Source: Phycisphaerae bacterium (GTDB lineage Bacteria; Planctomycetota; Phycisphaerae; SM23-33). Taken from it: a DNA stretch of 32,723 nt. Location of the stretch: contig JAFGEJ010000120.1 of NCBI GenBank assembly GCA_016931655.1, forward strand, positions 1 through 32,723, given 5' to 3'. The notes under the pieces were generated by a model. It saw nothing but the letters and a program-made list of their open reading frames with translations. It did not search any database and was not told the DNA's origin. Shown here piece after piece: positions 16,289-23,738 of this stretch (within the stretch, counting starts at the first letter, position 1; each line of letters begins with the position of its first letter). Both the position numbers and the translations under genes were made by a program.

Positions 16289-16309
16289 GGCACCTGAATC
16301 GTATTAATC

Positions 16310-16939
16310 TTAAGTCGCTTGTTTTTTTATTCCATGCATTTCATAGACTCGACTTTGAGATAAATCTTTCCAGTGACTATGGGAAAAGGAAGGTTCTTCA
16401 CGATCAAATTCTTTGAGAATTTCTTTTCTAACATCTTTCCATAGAGCGAAAATTTGTTCATGGCATTTTTCAGAATCGCAAGACTTATGTCTATCGCCGA
16501 AACTAAGATTTTCAATAAGCAAATAGATGTTTTTTATTGGTTCAAAAGGATACAGACCAACTTTTGAATTATTTTCCCCAAGGTTACAAAAAACCCCGCG
16601 AATTTCATCAATAGCGGTACTGAGTTTAATAAGGGTAGTTAGGTATTGTTCTTCAATCGGGTGTTCAATTCGGGTGTAACAGATAGCAGAATGGACAGCT
16701 TCAATAAGGTTTGACCATAGAGACCTTAATTGTTGTTGGTAAGCATTTCTTCGTTGAACGCAGTAACCTAACCATACGGCTGCAATACCGAGGATCAAAG
16801 GCATGAGACCCGTAAAAGTAGAATACACACTCCTTTGGGGAGTATTGTCGAAGATGCTAATCAAAATACCAGTAATAAGAAGAGCAATGAATATAACGAT
16901 AGCGAGGATGAACCATTTCCTGATAGTTCTCTTCATCAT
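16310..16939 (-). CDS. Hypothetical two-helix membrane protein, AT-rich (209 aa)
   Basis: I do not recognise the family. Residues about 8-30 (WFILAIVIFIALLITGILIS) and 41-60 (FTGLMPLILGIAAVWLGYCV) are membrane helices; the remaining 150 residues are a soluble, charged, mostly helical domain, probably cytoplasmic, with scattered Cys (ICYTR, VFCNLG, KSCDSEKCHEQ). Base composition is clearly more AT-rich than every neighbouring gene, with many A/T third positions, and the gene lies between two repeat/hairpin mosaics. Both facts suggest it was acquired by transfer. The overall layout (two helices plus a soluble tail) resembles small accessory or defence-type membrane proteins, but nothing specific supports that. 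The start may be either of the tandem ATGs (MMKRT). Confidence 0.7.
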   Translation of the reverse strand: MMKRTIRKWFILAIVIFIALLITGILISIFDNTPQRSVYSTFTGLMPLILGIAAVWLGYCVQRRNAYQQQLRSLWSNLIEAVHSAICYTRIEHPIEEQYLTTLIKLSTAIDEIRGVFCNLGENNSKVGLYPFEPIKNIYLLIENLSFGDRHKSCDSEKCHEQIFALWKDVRKEILKEFDREEPSFSHSHWKDLSQSRVYEMHGIKKQAT

Positions 16940-16991
16940 TGTAAAATTCCCTTATGTGCCCAAATGCTTTTAAGTACATTGTCTCAAGCAA

Positions 16992-17205
16992 GTGGCACCT
17001 TCAAGCGAGTTTTTTCTTAAAAACGAGCTTGTGGGTGCTTTTTTGTTCTATGTTTCTTCCTGCTGCCTCTCTGTTTCGCCCTGCGTAGCGGCTCTTTGCT
17101 CTGCGAAGCGCTACGCAAAGCAGAGTCGCAGAGCAGGATTTCCTGCTCCCTGCTGCCTTTCCGGAAAGCACCCACAATCGTCGAGGCGACGATTGAAGGT
17201 GCCAC
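16992..17205. repeat. Nested palindrome mosaic upstream of the AT-rich gene
   Basis: The outer arms GTGGCACCTTCAA (16992-17004) and TTGAAGGTGCCAC (17193-17205) are a perfect 13-bp inverted pair. Inside them GTGGGTGCTT (17031-17040) pairs with AAGCACCCAC (17166-17175), and inside that GCGTAGCG pairs with CGCTACGC (near 17083-17116) and GCTCTGCGA with TCGCAGAGC. The 324-bp gap 16940-17263 holds only this element and the next hairpin; no gene is seen. Confidence 0.75.
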
Positions 17206-17208
17206 GAA

Positions 17209-17234
17209 CTTGGCGGAGCAGGTGCTCCGCCAAG
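17209..17234 (-). terminator. 12-bp perfect hairpin after purB, possible terminator
   Basis: CTTGGCGGAGCA (17209-17220) and TGCTCCGCCAAG (17223-17234) pair perfectly with a 2-nt loop, 30 bp beyond the purB stop. No U-tract follows on the minus strand, so intrinsic termination is only possible, not shown; it may belong to the neighbouring repeat mosaic. Confidence 0.35.
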
Positions 17235-17263
17235 CAATAGTCAACCAGCCTCGCAAGGATTAT

Positions 17264-18703
17264 TTATATTTTCAAATCCCCTGTGGGTTTGAGGACGGCG
17301 GCGTAGGCTTGACGGATGGGGACGACCTGGTCTTGTAAAAATTCCTCGGTCTGTTGCGGAGCGCGGCCGACGAAGGCCTTCGGGTCGAGCAGGGCGTCGA
17401 CGTCGATCTTCGCGAAGGCCTTGTCCGCTTTTAATCGTGCGATCAGGTCGTTGGGCCTGCCCTTTTCCTTCACTTCCCGCGCGGCGGCGATGCTGTGCTT
17501 GCGAATGGCTTCGTGCAATTCCTGCCGATCGCCGCCGGCCTGCACTGCGGCCATCAGAATGTTCTCGGTGGCCATGAAGGGCAGTTCGGCTGCGATGTTC
17601 GCCTCGATAACGGCGGGGTAGACCACCAGGCCTTCGGCGACATTCGCGACGATCCGTAGGCAGGCGTCGGCCGACAGGAACGCCTCGCTCATGGCCAGCC
17701 GCTTGTTGGCCGAATCGTCCAGCGTACGCTCCAGCCACTGCTCGGCTGCGGTGTGCACGGGACTCATCGAAACGTCCACGAGGAATCGCGCCAGGGCCGT
17801 CGCCCGCTCGCAGCGCATCGGGTTGCGTTTGTAGGCCATCGCGGAAGAACCGACCTGATCTTTTGCGAACGGTTCTTCCAGCTCCTTGCGGTGCGCGAGC
17901 AGCCGGACGTCGTTGCACATCTTGTGCACACTCACGCCGATTCCCGCCAACGCCTGCGCGACGGCGGCATCGATCTTGCGGCTGTACGTCTGGCCGGTGA
18001 CGCACGCGATTTTGTCTTCGCCGAAACCCATCTTTTCCGCGACGAGTTTATCGAGCGTTTTTACCTTCTCATGGTCGCCGCCGAACAGGGCCAGGAAGCT
18101 GGCCTGCGTGCCGGTTGTGCCCTTCACGCCGCGGAATTCCAGGCCGTCGCGGCGATATTCCAGGTCGCGCAGGTCGCGGATGAAGTCCATGCACCACAGC
18201 GTGGCGCGTTTGCCGACGGTCGTCATCTGGGCCGGCTGAAAGTGCGTAAAGCCCAGGCAGGGCTGGTTCTTCCACCGCTCGGCGAAGCGGCCCAGCGCGT
18301 CGATCACGTTGGCCAGTTGCTCCAGCAGCAGGCCCAGGGCCTGACGCATCACGAGGATATCGGTATTGCAGTTGACGAACTGGCTGGTCGCGCCGAGGTG
18401 AATAATGCCCTTGGCTTCGGGCGCAGCCTCGCCGAACGCGTGGATGTGGGCCATCACGTCGTGGCGGAATTTCGTCTCGTAGGCGTCGGCCTGCGCGTAA
18501 TCGACGTCGTCCAGGTGCGCCCGCATGGCGGCAAGTTGGGCGTCGGTAATGGCCAGGCCGAGCTGCTGCTGGGCCTCGGCCAGCGCCAGCCAAAGCCGCC
18601 GCCAGGTGGTGAATTTCCGCTGCTCGCTGAACAGTTCGCGCATGGCTGAAGAAGCGTAGCGGGTTTCCAGCGGACTGCGATATGACGTGCGAAGATCGTC
18701 CAT
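17264..18703 (-). CDS. purB: Adenylosuccinate lyase
   Basis: PurB cleaves fumarate from SAICAR and from adenylosuccinate in purine synthesis. The 479-aa protein has the fumarase/aspartase-superfamily architecture: [12 protein letters not shown] at about 104-115 (first conserved region), [18 protein letters not shown] at about 153-170 (second, with the catalytic-region His), and the signature [13 protein letters not shown] at about 285-297. The usual signature is SSxMPxKxN; here the Pro is Ala, a small departure that keeps the catalytic Ser, Lys and Asn. Region order and length resemble the animal-type ADSL subgroup more than the short Bacillus type. It starts 12 bp after the DUF4870 gene on the same strand, so the two are probably co-transcribed. 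Confidence 0.95.
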   Translation of the reverse strand: MDDLRTSYRSPLETRYASSAMRELFSEQRKFTTWRRLWLALAEAQQQLGLAITDAQLAAMRAHLDDVDYAQADAYETKFRHDVMAHIHAFGEAAPEAKGIIHLGATSQFVNCNTDILVMRQALGLLLEQLANVIDALGRFAERWKNQPCLGFTHFQPAQMTTVGKRATLWCMDFIRDLRDLEYRRDGLEFRGVKGTTGTQASFLALFGGDHEKVKTLDKLVAEKMGFGEDKIACVTGQTYSRKIDAAVAQALAGIGVSVHKMCNDVRLLAHRKELEEPFAKDQVGSSAMAYKRNPMRCERATALARFLVDVSMSPVHTAAEQWLERTLDDSANKRLAMSEAFLSADACLRIVANVAEGLVVYPAVIEANIAAELPFMATENILMAAVQAGGDRQELHEAIRKHSIAAAREVKEKGRPNDLIARLKADKAFAKIDVDALLDPKAFVGRAPQQTEEFLQDQVVPIRQAYAAVLKPTGDLKI

Positions 18704-18715
18704 AACGTAAAAATC

Positions 18716-19180
18716 CTACTTAATGAGCCGAAGCGAAATCGGATAACGGTAATGTTCGCCGTTGCTGGTTTTGACGGCGGCGATAATCACGAAGATCAGG
18801 GAGGTAATTCCCACCGCGAGGGCCAGGAAAATTCCGATGATAATGAAAATCAGAGGAATACAGATCGCCAAGGCGATTATCACGGTGATCTGGAAGTTCA
18901 GTGATTCCTTTCCCTGTTCATCGACGAAGGCAAAATCATTCTTTTTGACCAGCCACATAACGAGTGGGCCGAGGATGTTCCCGAACGGAACGCCCACCAG
19001 GGACGCCAGGGCCGTCAGGTGGCAGAGCATGGCAAAGGTACGGGCGTCATTATTGGTTTCCACGTCCCGCGGCTCAGCCGGCGGCGGAGCAATCGACCCG
19101 GCCGTGGGCGGCGGTGTGGACGATGGCGTGTTCGACGGACTCGCGACGGGCGATTCGTAAGGATTTTCCGCGTCGGTCAT
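18716..19180 (-). CDS. DUF4870 (Tic20-like) membrane protein with planctomycete NPYESP motif
   Basis: At 154 aa, it opens MTDAENPYESPVASP; NPYxSP near the N-terminus is a recurrent motif in planctomycete membrane proteins. A Pro/Ser/Thr-rich linker follows, then the DUF4870 core: FAMLCHLTALASLVGVPFGN, ILGPLVMWLVKKNDFAFVDE, QGKESLNFQITVIIALAICI, with three to four membrane helices and a final charged tail. The family's function is not established. The ATG has GGGAG upstream, and a promoter candidate with a TACAAT -10 lies about 100 bp upstream (19277-19305). It is the first gene of a pair with purB. Confidence 0.9.
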   Translation of the reverse strand: MTDAENPYESPVASPSNTPSSTPPPTAGSIAPPPAEPRDVETNNDARTFAMLCHLTALASLVGVPFGNILGPLVMWLVKKNDFAFVDEQGKESLNFQITVIIALAICIPLIFIIIGIFLALAVGITSLIFVIIAAVKTSNGEHYRYPISLRLIK

Positions 19181-19276
19181 GGCCTTGTTCTCCCAGGTTG
19201 ACGAAAAAATTCATACCGCGGGACGACAGGGGCGAAACGCAAACGCCCGACCCATCATGAAAATCGCGACGGGAGT

Positions 19277-19305
19277 ATTGTAGTCTCTGCGGCGCGGGAA
19301 ATCCA
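19277..19305 (-). promoter_or_regulatory. Candidate promoter for DUF4870-purB
   Basis: On the minus strand TACAAT (19277-19282) is preceded, 17 nt upstream, by TGGATT (19300-19305), a weak -35. The -10 word matches those of the other promoter candidates; the -35 is only 3/6. Confidence 0.35.
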
Positions 19306-19319
19306 CATGGAACCGTGCA

Positions 19320-19342
19320 GGCACAGGTTATAAACCTGTGCC
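19320..19342. repeat. GGCACAGGTT palindrome between divergent genes
   Basis: GGCACAGGTT and AACCTGTGCC are perfect 10-bp arms around ATA. A related, larger copy is at 21885-21939, after efp. It lies 18 bp before the lepA -35 box. Confidence 0.75.
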
Positions 19343-19359
19343 ACCTCCTTCCGAGCGCC

Positions 19360-19388
19360 TTGTCAAACGAACCGGCGGGGAATACAAT
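19360..19388 (+). promoter_or_regulatory. Candidate promoter for lepA (leaderless type)
   Basis: TTGTCA (19360-19365), 17-nt spacer, TACAAT (19383-19388). The lepA ATG begins at 19396, 7 nt after the -10 box, and there is no Shine-Dalgarno between them, so the mRNA would start at or next to the AUG. Confidence 0.6.
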
Positions 19389-19395
19389 CCCCTCG

Positions 19396-21192
19396 ATGGA
19401 GCAAAGCCATATCCGCAACTTCTCGATCATCGCTCACATCGACCACGGCAAGAGCACGCTGGCCGACCGTATGCTGCTGCGCGTCGGGGCGATTTCGCAG
19501 CGAGAGTTTCACGACCAGTTGCTGGACGACATGGACCTGGAGCGGGAGCGAGGCATTACGATCAAGGCCTCCGCCGTCACGATGGAATACGAAATCGACG
19601 GCGAAACGTACATGCTCAACATGATCGACACGCCCGGTCACGTGGACTTTCACTACGAGGTCAGTCGCAGCCTGGCGGCCTGCGAGGGCGCGCTGCTGGT
19701 GGTGGACTGCGCCCAGGGCGTGGAGGCCCAGACCGTCGCCAACGCCCACCTGGCCTCCAGGGGCGGCCTGGCGCTCGTGCCGGTCATCAACAAAATCGAC
19801 CTGCCGGCCGCCCGGCCCGAAGACACCGCGATGGAAGTCGAAAAACTCATCCACACGCCCGCGGAGGACGGCATTTTCACCTCGGCCAAGAGCGGTGAGG
19901 GCACGGACGAAATGCTCCAGGCCATTGTCCGCCGCCTGCCGCCGCCCAAGGGCGACCCGGACGCGCCGACGCGAGCGCTGATTTTCGACAGCAACTTCGA
20001 CGACTACCGCGGCGTGGTCGTTTACGTTCGCGTGTTCGACGGCGGCCTGTCCGTCGGCGAGAAGGTCCGCATGATGGGCGTCGGGCGCGACTACCTGATT
20101 ACGGACCTGGGCAAGTTCTGCCCCAAGCCCAGGCAGGTCAAAACCCTCGGCGCGGGCGAGGTGGGCTACGTGGTGGCGAACATCCGCTCCGTCGCCGACG
20201 TGCACGTGGGCGACACGGTCACGCTGTCGGCTTCCCCGGCGGAGAAACCCCTGCCCGGATATCAGCCGCCGCAGCAGATGGTCTTCTGCGATTTTTACCC
20301 CGGCCCGAGCACGCAGTTTCCCGAACTGCGCGAGGCCCTGGAAAAACTCCAGCTCAACGATTCGTCACTGACGTATCAGCCGATCAGCTCCGACGCGCTG
20401 GGGTTCGGCTTTCGCTGCGGATTCCTGGGCATGCTGCACATGGAGATCGTCCAGGAGCGCCTGGAGCGCGAGCACGACGTGGAGGTCGTGCAGACCGCCC
20501 CGACCGTGCCCTACCAGGTGCTGAAAACCGACGGAAGCCTCGTCGAGGTGGACTCAGCCGGCGAGCTGCCCGAACCGACCTATATCGAGGAAATCCGCGA
20601 GCCGATCGTTCGCGTGGACCTGATCGTGCCCGCCGACGGCATCGGCGGCGTGATGAAACTGGCTGAGGATCGGCGGGCGGAATACAAGAAGACGGAATAC
20701 CTCTCCCGCGACCGCGTGATTTTGACGTACGAATTCCCGTTGGCGGAGATCATTTACGACTTTTACGACAAGCTCAAGAGCGCCACGCGCGGCTACGGCA
20801 CGATGGACTACGAAATGATCGGCTTCCACGCCAACGACTTGGTGAAACTGGACATTCTCGTGAACAATCAGAAGGTGGACGCCCTGTCGGTCATCGTGCA
20901 CCGCTCGAAGGCCGATCCTCGCGGGCGAGGCCTCATCCAGCGGCTGCGGAGGGAAATTTCGCGTCATCAATTCGAGATTCCGCTCCAGGCCGCCGTCGGC
21001 AGCCGCATTATCGCGCGCGAGACGATCAAGGCCGTCCGGAAAAACGTTACCGCCAAGTGCTACGGCGGCGACGTGACCCGCAAACGAAAACTCCTCGAAA
21101 AACAGAAAGCCGGCAAGAAGCGAATGAAAATGGTCGGCAACGTTGAAATTCCCCAAAAGGCCTTCATGGCCGTCCTCGACCCGGGGGAATAA
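19396..21192 (+). CDS. lepA: Elongation factor 4 (LepA), ribosome-associated GTPase
   Basis: LepA/EF4 is a translational GTPase that acts on stalled or initiating ribosomes. From the start MEQSHIRNFSIIAHIDHGKS the protein is 598 aa, normal length. G1 is AHIDHGKST, G3 DTPGHVDF and G4 NKIDLP, followed by EF-G-like domains II, III and V (GFGFRCGFLGMLHMEIVQER; GYGTMDYEM) and the LepA-specific C-terminal domain with CYGGDVTRKRKLLEKQKAGK. The track starts at 19315, but those 27 extra residues come from repeat and promoter sequence. The preferred ATG has no Shine-Dalgarno and lies 7 nt after a -10 box. efp follows 94 bp downstream with its own promoter candidate. Confidence 0.97.
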   Translation: MEQSHIRNFSIIAHIDHGKSTLADRMLLRVGAISQREFHDQLLDDMDLERERGITIKASAVTMEYEIDGETYMLNMIDTPGHVDFHYEVSRSLAACEGALLVVDCAQGVEAQTVANAHLASRGGLALVPVINKIDLPAARPEDTAMEVEKLIHTPAEDGIFTSAKSGEGTDEMLQAIVRRLPPPKGDPDAPTRALIFDSNFDDYRGVVVYVRVFDGGLSVGEKVRMMGVGRDYLITDLGKFCPKPRQVKTLGAGEVGYVVANIRSVADVHVGDTVTLSASPAEKPLPGYQPPQQMVFCDFYPGPSTQFPELREALEKLQLNDSSLTYQPISSDALGFGFRCGFLGMLHMEIVQERLEREHDVEVVQTAPTVPYQVLKTDGSLVEVDSAGELPEPTYIEEIREPIVRVDLIVPADGIGGVMKLAEDRRAEYKKTEYLSRDRVILTYEFPLAEIIYDFYDKLKSATRGYGTMDYEMIGFHANDLVKLDILVNNQKVDALSVIVHRSKADPRGRGLIQRLRREISRHQFEIPLQAAVGSRIIARETIKAVRKNVTAKCYGGDVTRKRKLLEKQKAGKKRMKMVGNVEIPQKAFMAVLDPGE

Positions 21193-21204
21193 AAGAATTG
21201 CGGA

Positions 21205-21233
21205 TTGGTCCGGCGGCGAAAGTTTGGTACAAT
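21205..21233 (+). promoter_or_regulatory. Candidate promoter for efp
   Basis: TTGGTC (21205-21210), 17-nt spacer, TACAAT (21228-21233). It gives a leader of about 45 nt with a GGGAG ribosome binding site before the efp ATG. It begins 13 bp after the lepA stop, so efp need not depend on lepA transcription. Confidence 0.55.
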
Positions 21234-21286
21234 TTCCAGCTTCGCATTCCGGAATTGTACATATTACGCATGGGAGTACCGAAACG

Positions 21287-21847
21287 ATGGCGATGAAAAT
21301 CGGAGATTTCAATCGAGGCCAGGGCATTTACTGGCGAGACCAGATATGGGTGATTCTGAACATGGAGCACGTCAAGCCCGGCAAGGGGCCTGCCTATCTC
21401 CAGACCGAGATGCGCAATCCCAAGACGGGACAGATCGTGAACAATCGGTTTCGGCCCGATGAATCGGTCGAACCGGTCCATTTCGACCGGAAAAAATACG
21501 AGTATCTCTATTCCGACGGCAATTCGCACGTGTTGATGGACACCGAAACGTACGAGCAGCTCGAACTGCCCAAAGAGCACATCGGCGATCAGGCGGTATA
21601 TCTTACGCCGAACTGCCCCATCGAGGTCTGCTCCGTTCAGGGCGACATTATCACGGTGGAACTGCCCAATACCGTCGATCTGAAGATCGTTGACACGCCG
21701 CCGCAGGTCAAGGGCGCGACGGTCACGAACCAGCAGAAGGACGCCGTCTGCGAGGGCGGGGCGGTGATCCGCGTGCCGCCGTTCATCGAAAACGGCGAGG
21801 TCGTTCGCGTGGACACGCGCACGGGCGAATATCTCGGCCGGGCGTAG
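21287..21847 (+). CDS. efp: Translation elongation factor P
   Basis: EF-P relieves ribosomes stalled at polyproline stretches. From MAMKIGDFNRGQGIYW the protein is 186 aa, the standard size. Domain I carries the loop HVKPGKGPAY, whose tip lysine (about residue 33) is the one modified in many bacteria; domains II and III are the expected OB folds, ending with the conserved DTRTGEYLGRA. The modification enzymes (epmA/epmB or others) are not in this window. The ORF track's earlier start (21143) overlaps lepA and adds an unrelated stretch. ATG 21293 (MKIGDF) is an alternative start; GGGAG lies about 10 nt before 21287. Confidence 0.96.
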   Translation: MAMKIGDFNRGQGIYWRDQIWVILNMEHVKPGKGPAYLQTEMRNPKTGQIVNNRFRPDESVEPVHFDRKKYEYLYSDGNSHVLMDTETYEQLELPKEHIGDQAVYLTPNCPIEVCSVQGDIITVELPNTVDLKIVDTPPQVKGATVTNQQKDAVCEGGAVIRVPPFIENGEVVRVDTRTGEYLGRA

Positions 21848-21884
21848 TACTACACTGTCAGTGCACAATACAGGAATCTGAGCA

Positions 21885-21939
21885 GGTGGCACAGGGTTTT
21901 AACCTGTGTTTTTGACACAGATTGGAAATCTGTGCCACC
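21885..21939. terminator. Multi-hairpin element after efp, with a terminator-like arm
   Basis: The outer arms GGTGGCACAG and CTGTGCCACC enclose two small hairpins: CACAGG-GTTTTAA-CCTGTG followed by TTTTT (21890-21913), which is terminator-like for efp, and ACAGATT-GGA-AATCTGT (21916 on). It is related to the palindrome at 19320-19342. It lies between the convergent genes efp and the sugar transferase, 4 bp from the latter's stop, so it may end both transcripts. Confidence 0.55.
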
Positions 21940-21942
21940 ACG

Positions 21943-22632
21943 TCAATATGCCCCGTGGGCGGAGAGGACCGCGGGGATCGTCTGAATGAGAATCAGCAGG
22001 TCCAGCCACAGGTTGCGCCGGCGGATGTAGTACAGGTCCAGCACGATCCACTGTTCGTAGCTCAGTTCGCTTCGGCCTGAGATCTGCCACAGGCACGTCA
22101 GGCCGGGTTTGACCTGCGTGCGAAGCTTCGCCGGGCCGACGGTCTGGTCGGCTTCGGGCTGCCACAGAGGCCGCGGCCCCACCAGCGACATCTGCCCCAG
22201 GAGCACGTTGAACAACTGCGGCAGTTCGTCGATGCTGCTGCGGCGGAGAAACTTGCCCAGCCGGATCAGGCGGGGGTCTTCGGGCAGTTTGAACACCGGC
22301 CCGTTCTGATAGTTGTGCTCGCGGAGGAATTCCTGGTCCGCCTGGGCGTTGGGGCGCATCGTGCGGAATTTGAGCATGGTAAAAGGTCGGCCTTGCCGGC
22401 CCGCGCGGGTCTGGCGGAACAGCACCGGCCCGCGGCTGGTCAGCTTGATCAGCACCGTCACGAGCAGCATCAGCGGCGAGAGCAGCACGATCAGCACCGC
22501 CGCGCCGAGAATATCCGTTACTCGCTTGATGAAGCGATAGACGGCCCCGCCGGCGGGCGTTGCCGCGGCGGCGCCCTCGGCCTCCAGCGCCTTCAACAGG
22601 GACAGTGCATTCATCGAACGTACAGCCGTCAT
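21943..22632 (-). CDS. Phosphoglycosyl transferase (bacterial sugar transferase, WcaJ/PglC-like)
   Basis: It transfers a sugar-1-phosphate from a nucleotide sugar to undecaprenyl phosphate, the first membrane step of a surface glycan. The 229-aa protein has a single re-entrant membrane segment at about 35-60 (ITDILGA-type start: FIKRVTDILGAAVLIVLLSP), then FTMLKFRTM, the basic DPRLIRLGKFLRRSSIDELP with the catalytic-type Asp-Glu pair, QLFNVLLGQMSLVGPRP and the PGLTCLWQISGRSE block. This is the monotopic PGT catalytic domain without the extra N-terminal helices of full WcaJ. The ATG has AGGA about 4 nt upstream. It is the last gene of a minus-strand run with two glycosyltransferases. Confidence 0.94.
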   Translation of the reverse strand: MTAVRSMNALSLLKALEAEGAAAATPAGGAVYRFIKRVTDILGAAVLIVLLSPLMLLVTVLIKLTSRGPVLFRQTRAGRQGRPFTMLKFRTMRPNAQADQEFLREHNYQNGPVFKLPEDPRLIRLGKFLRRSSIDELPQLFNVLLGQMSLVGPRPLWQPEADQTVGPAKLRTQVKPGLTCLWQISGRSELSYEQWIVLDLYYIRRRNLWLDLLILIQTIPAVLSAHGAY

Positions 22633-22655
22633 AGGTTCCTATCCGGGGATCAGAC

Positions 22656-23738
22656 TCATTTTATATATTTTTCGTATATTCGTTCGTACTCCGACACCAC
22701 CCCGTCCCCGTCGAACCGTTCCCGCACGTATTGGCAGGCCTGTCGGCCCAGGCTTGCGCGCGAAGCTTCGTCCTGATTATATCGGACGATTTTCTCCGCC
22801 AGTACAGCCGAATCGTCCGGCGGGAAATACACGGCGTGCGGGCCCAGGATTTCCCGGTGGGCGGGAATGTCCGCCGCCACGACGCACCGCCCGTAGGCCG
22901 CCGCCTCCAGCACCACCAGGGGGGCGCCCTCCAGGACGCTGGGCTGAATGACCATCGCCGCGTGGGAATACAGTTCCGCCAGTTCCCCGCCGAACTTCGG
23001 GCCGACGAACCGAACGTTCGGCGGTGCGATTTGGCGACATCGCCGGGCGTAGGCGGCTACGTCCTCGTCCGCCGCCACGACCAGTGACAAGGGAAGGTTC
23101 GCTTTTGACCATGCTTCGAGCAAAACATGAAGCCGTTTCTCCGGCGTCATCCTTCCGACGTGCAGTGCATACTTTCCCGGTTCAAGGCCGAGGCTCAAAA
23201 TTGCCTCCGCCGGCTGCGGGGTTACATCCGGTGCGGCGTTGGGGATGCACACGACGGGTTTGTGGAGCATGGTTTCCAGCTCGGCGGCCAGGGACGGACT
23301 GACGGCTGTGATCGCGCGGGCGGATTTCCCGCCGATCTTCAGCCCCAGGCGGATCGCGGCTTGGGCGATTCGGGACCACTTTTCCCGCCGCCAGTCCGGT
23401 GCGTGGACGGTAAAGACGACCGGGCGGCGTATCGCGGGTAAGCCGCTCCACAAAGCCGGCCCGGGCGAATGCACGTGAACCACGTCCACGTCGCGCCACA
23501 GCACGTCGAGGCAGGCCGTCGCGGAGTGCGTAATCGCGTCGAACGTGTTTCCCCGCAGGCCCGGCGTGAGGATCAGGCGCCCCTCAGACGGTTTTCGGTT
23601 GCCGACGTAGTGCCGTCGGCCATAGACTAAAACCTCGTGCCCGCGCTTCACAAGCCCGCGCGTCAGGTGCTCCACCACGCGCTCCACGCCGCCGACGCCG
23701 GCGGGTATGCCCCGCGATCCGATCATCGCAATGCGCAT
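22656..23738 (-). CDS. GT4-family glycosyltransferase (360 aa)
   Basis: The true start is MRIAMIGSRGIPAGVGGVER at 23738. It is preceded by GAGG at 5 nt and overlaps the end of the upstream glycosyltransferase by 16 bp; the longer ORF in the track reads through the neighbour in another frame. The N-terminal Rossmann half contains the acceptor-binding glycine loop (GVGGVERVVEHL). The C-terminal GT-B half has YALHVGRMTPEKRLHVLLEA and the donor-binding SVLEGAPLVVLEAAAYGRCV (the E-x7-E motif). It most likely adds a sugar to the lipid-linked acceptor started by the neighbouring phosphoglycosyl transferase; donor and linkage cannot be read from sequence. Confidence 0.93.
   Translation of the reverse strand: MRIAMIGSRGIPAGVGGVERVVEHLTRGLVKRGHEVLVYGRRHYVGNRKPSEGRLILTPGLRGNTFDAITHSATACLDVLWRDVDVVHVHSPGPALWSGLPAIRRPVVFTVHAPDWRREKWSRIAQAAIRLGLKIGGKSARAITAVSPSLAAELETMLHKPVVCIPNAAPDVTPQPAEAILSLGLEPGKYALHVGRMTPEKRLHVLLEAWSKANLPLSLVVAADEDVAAYARRCRQIAPPNVRFVGPKFGGELAELYSHAAMVIQPSVLEGAPLVVLEAAAYGRCVVAADIPAHREILGPHAVYFPPDDSAVLAEKIVRYNQDEASRASLGRQACQYVRERFDGDGVVSEYERIYEKYIK

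Noticed and set aside
19315-19395. Longer lepA start at 19315
   Set aside because: The extra 27 residues translate a palindrome and the promoter; LepA proteins begin at the HIRNFSIIAHIDHGK segment.
22315-22776. 153-aa plus-strand ORF over the sugar-transferase start
   Set aside because: Antisense to two well-supported minus-strand genes and crosses their gap; low-complexity His/Gln/Arg content.
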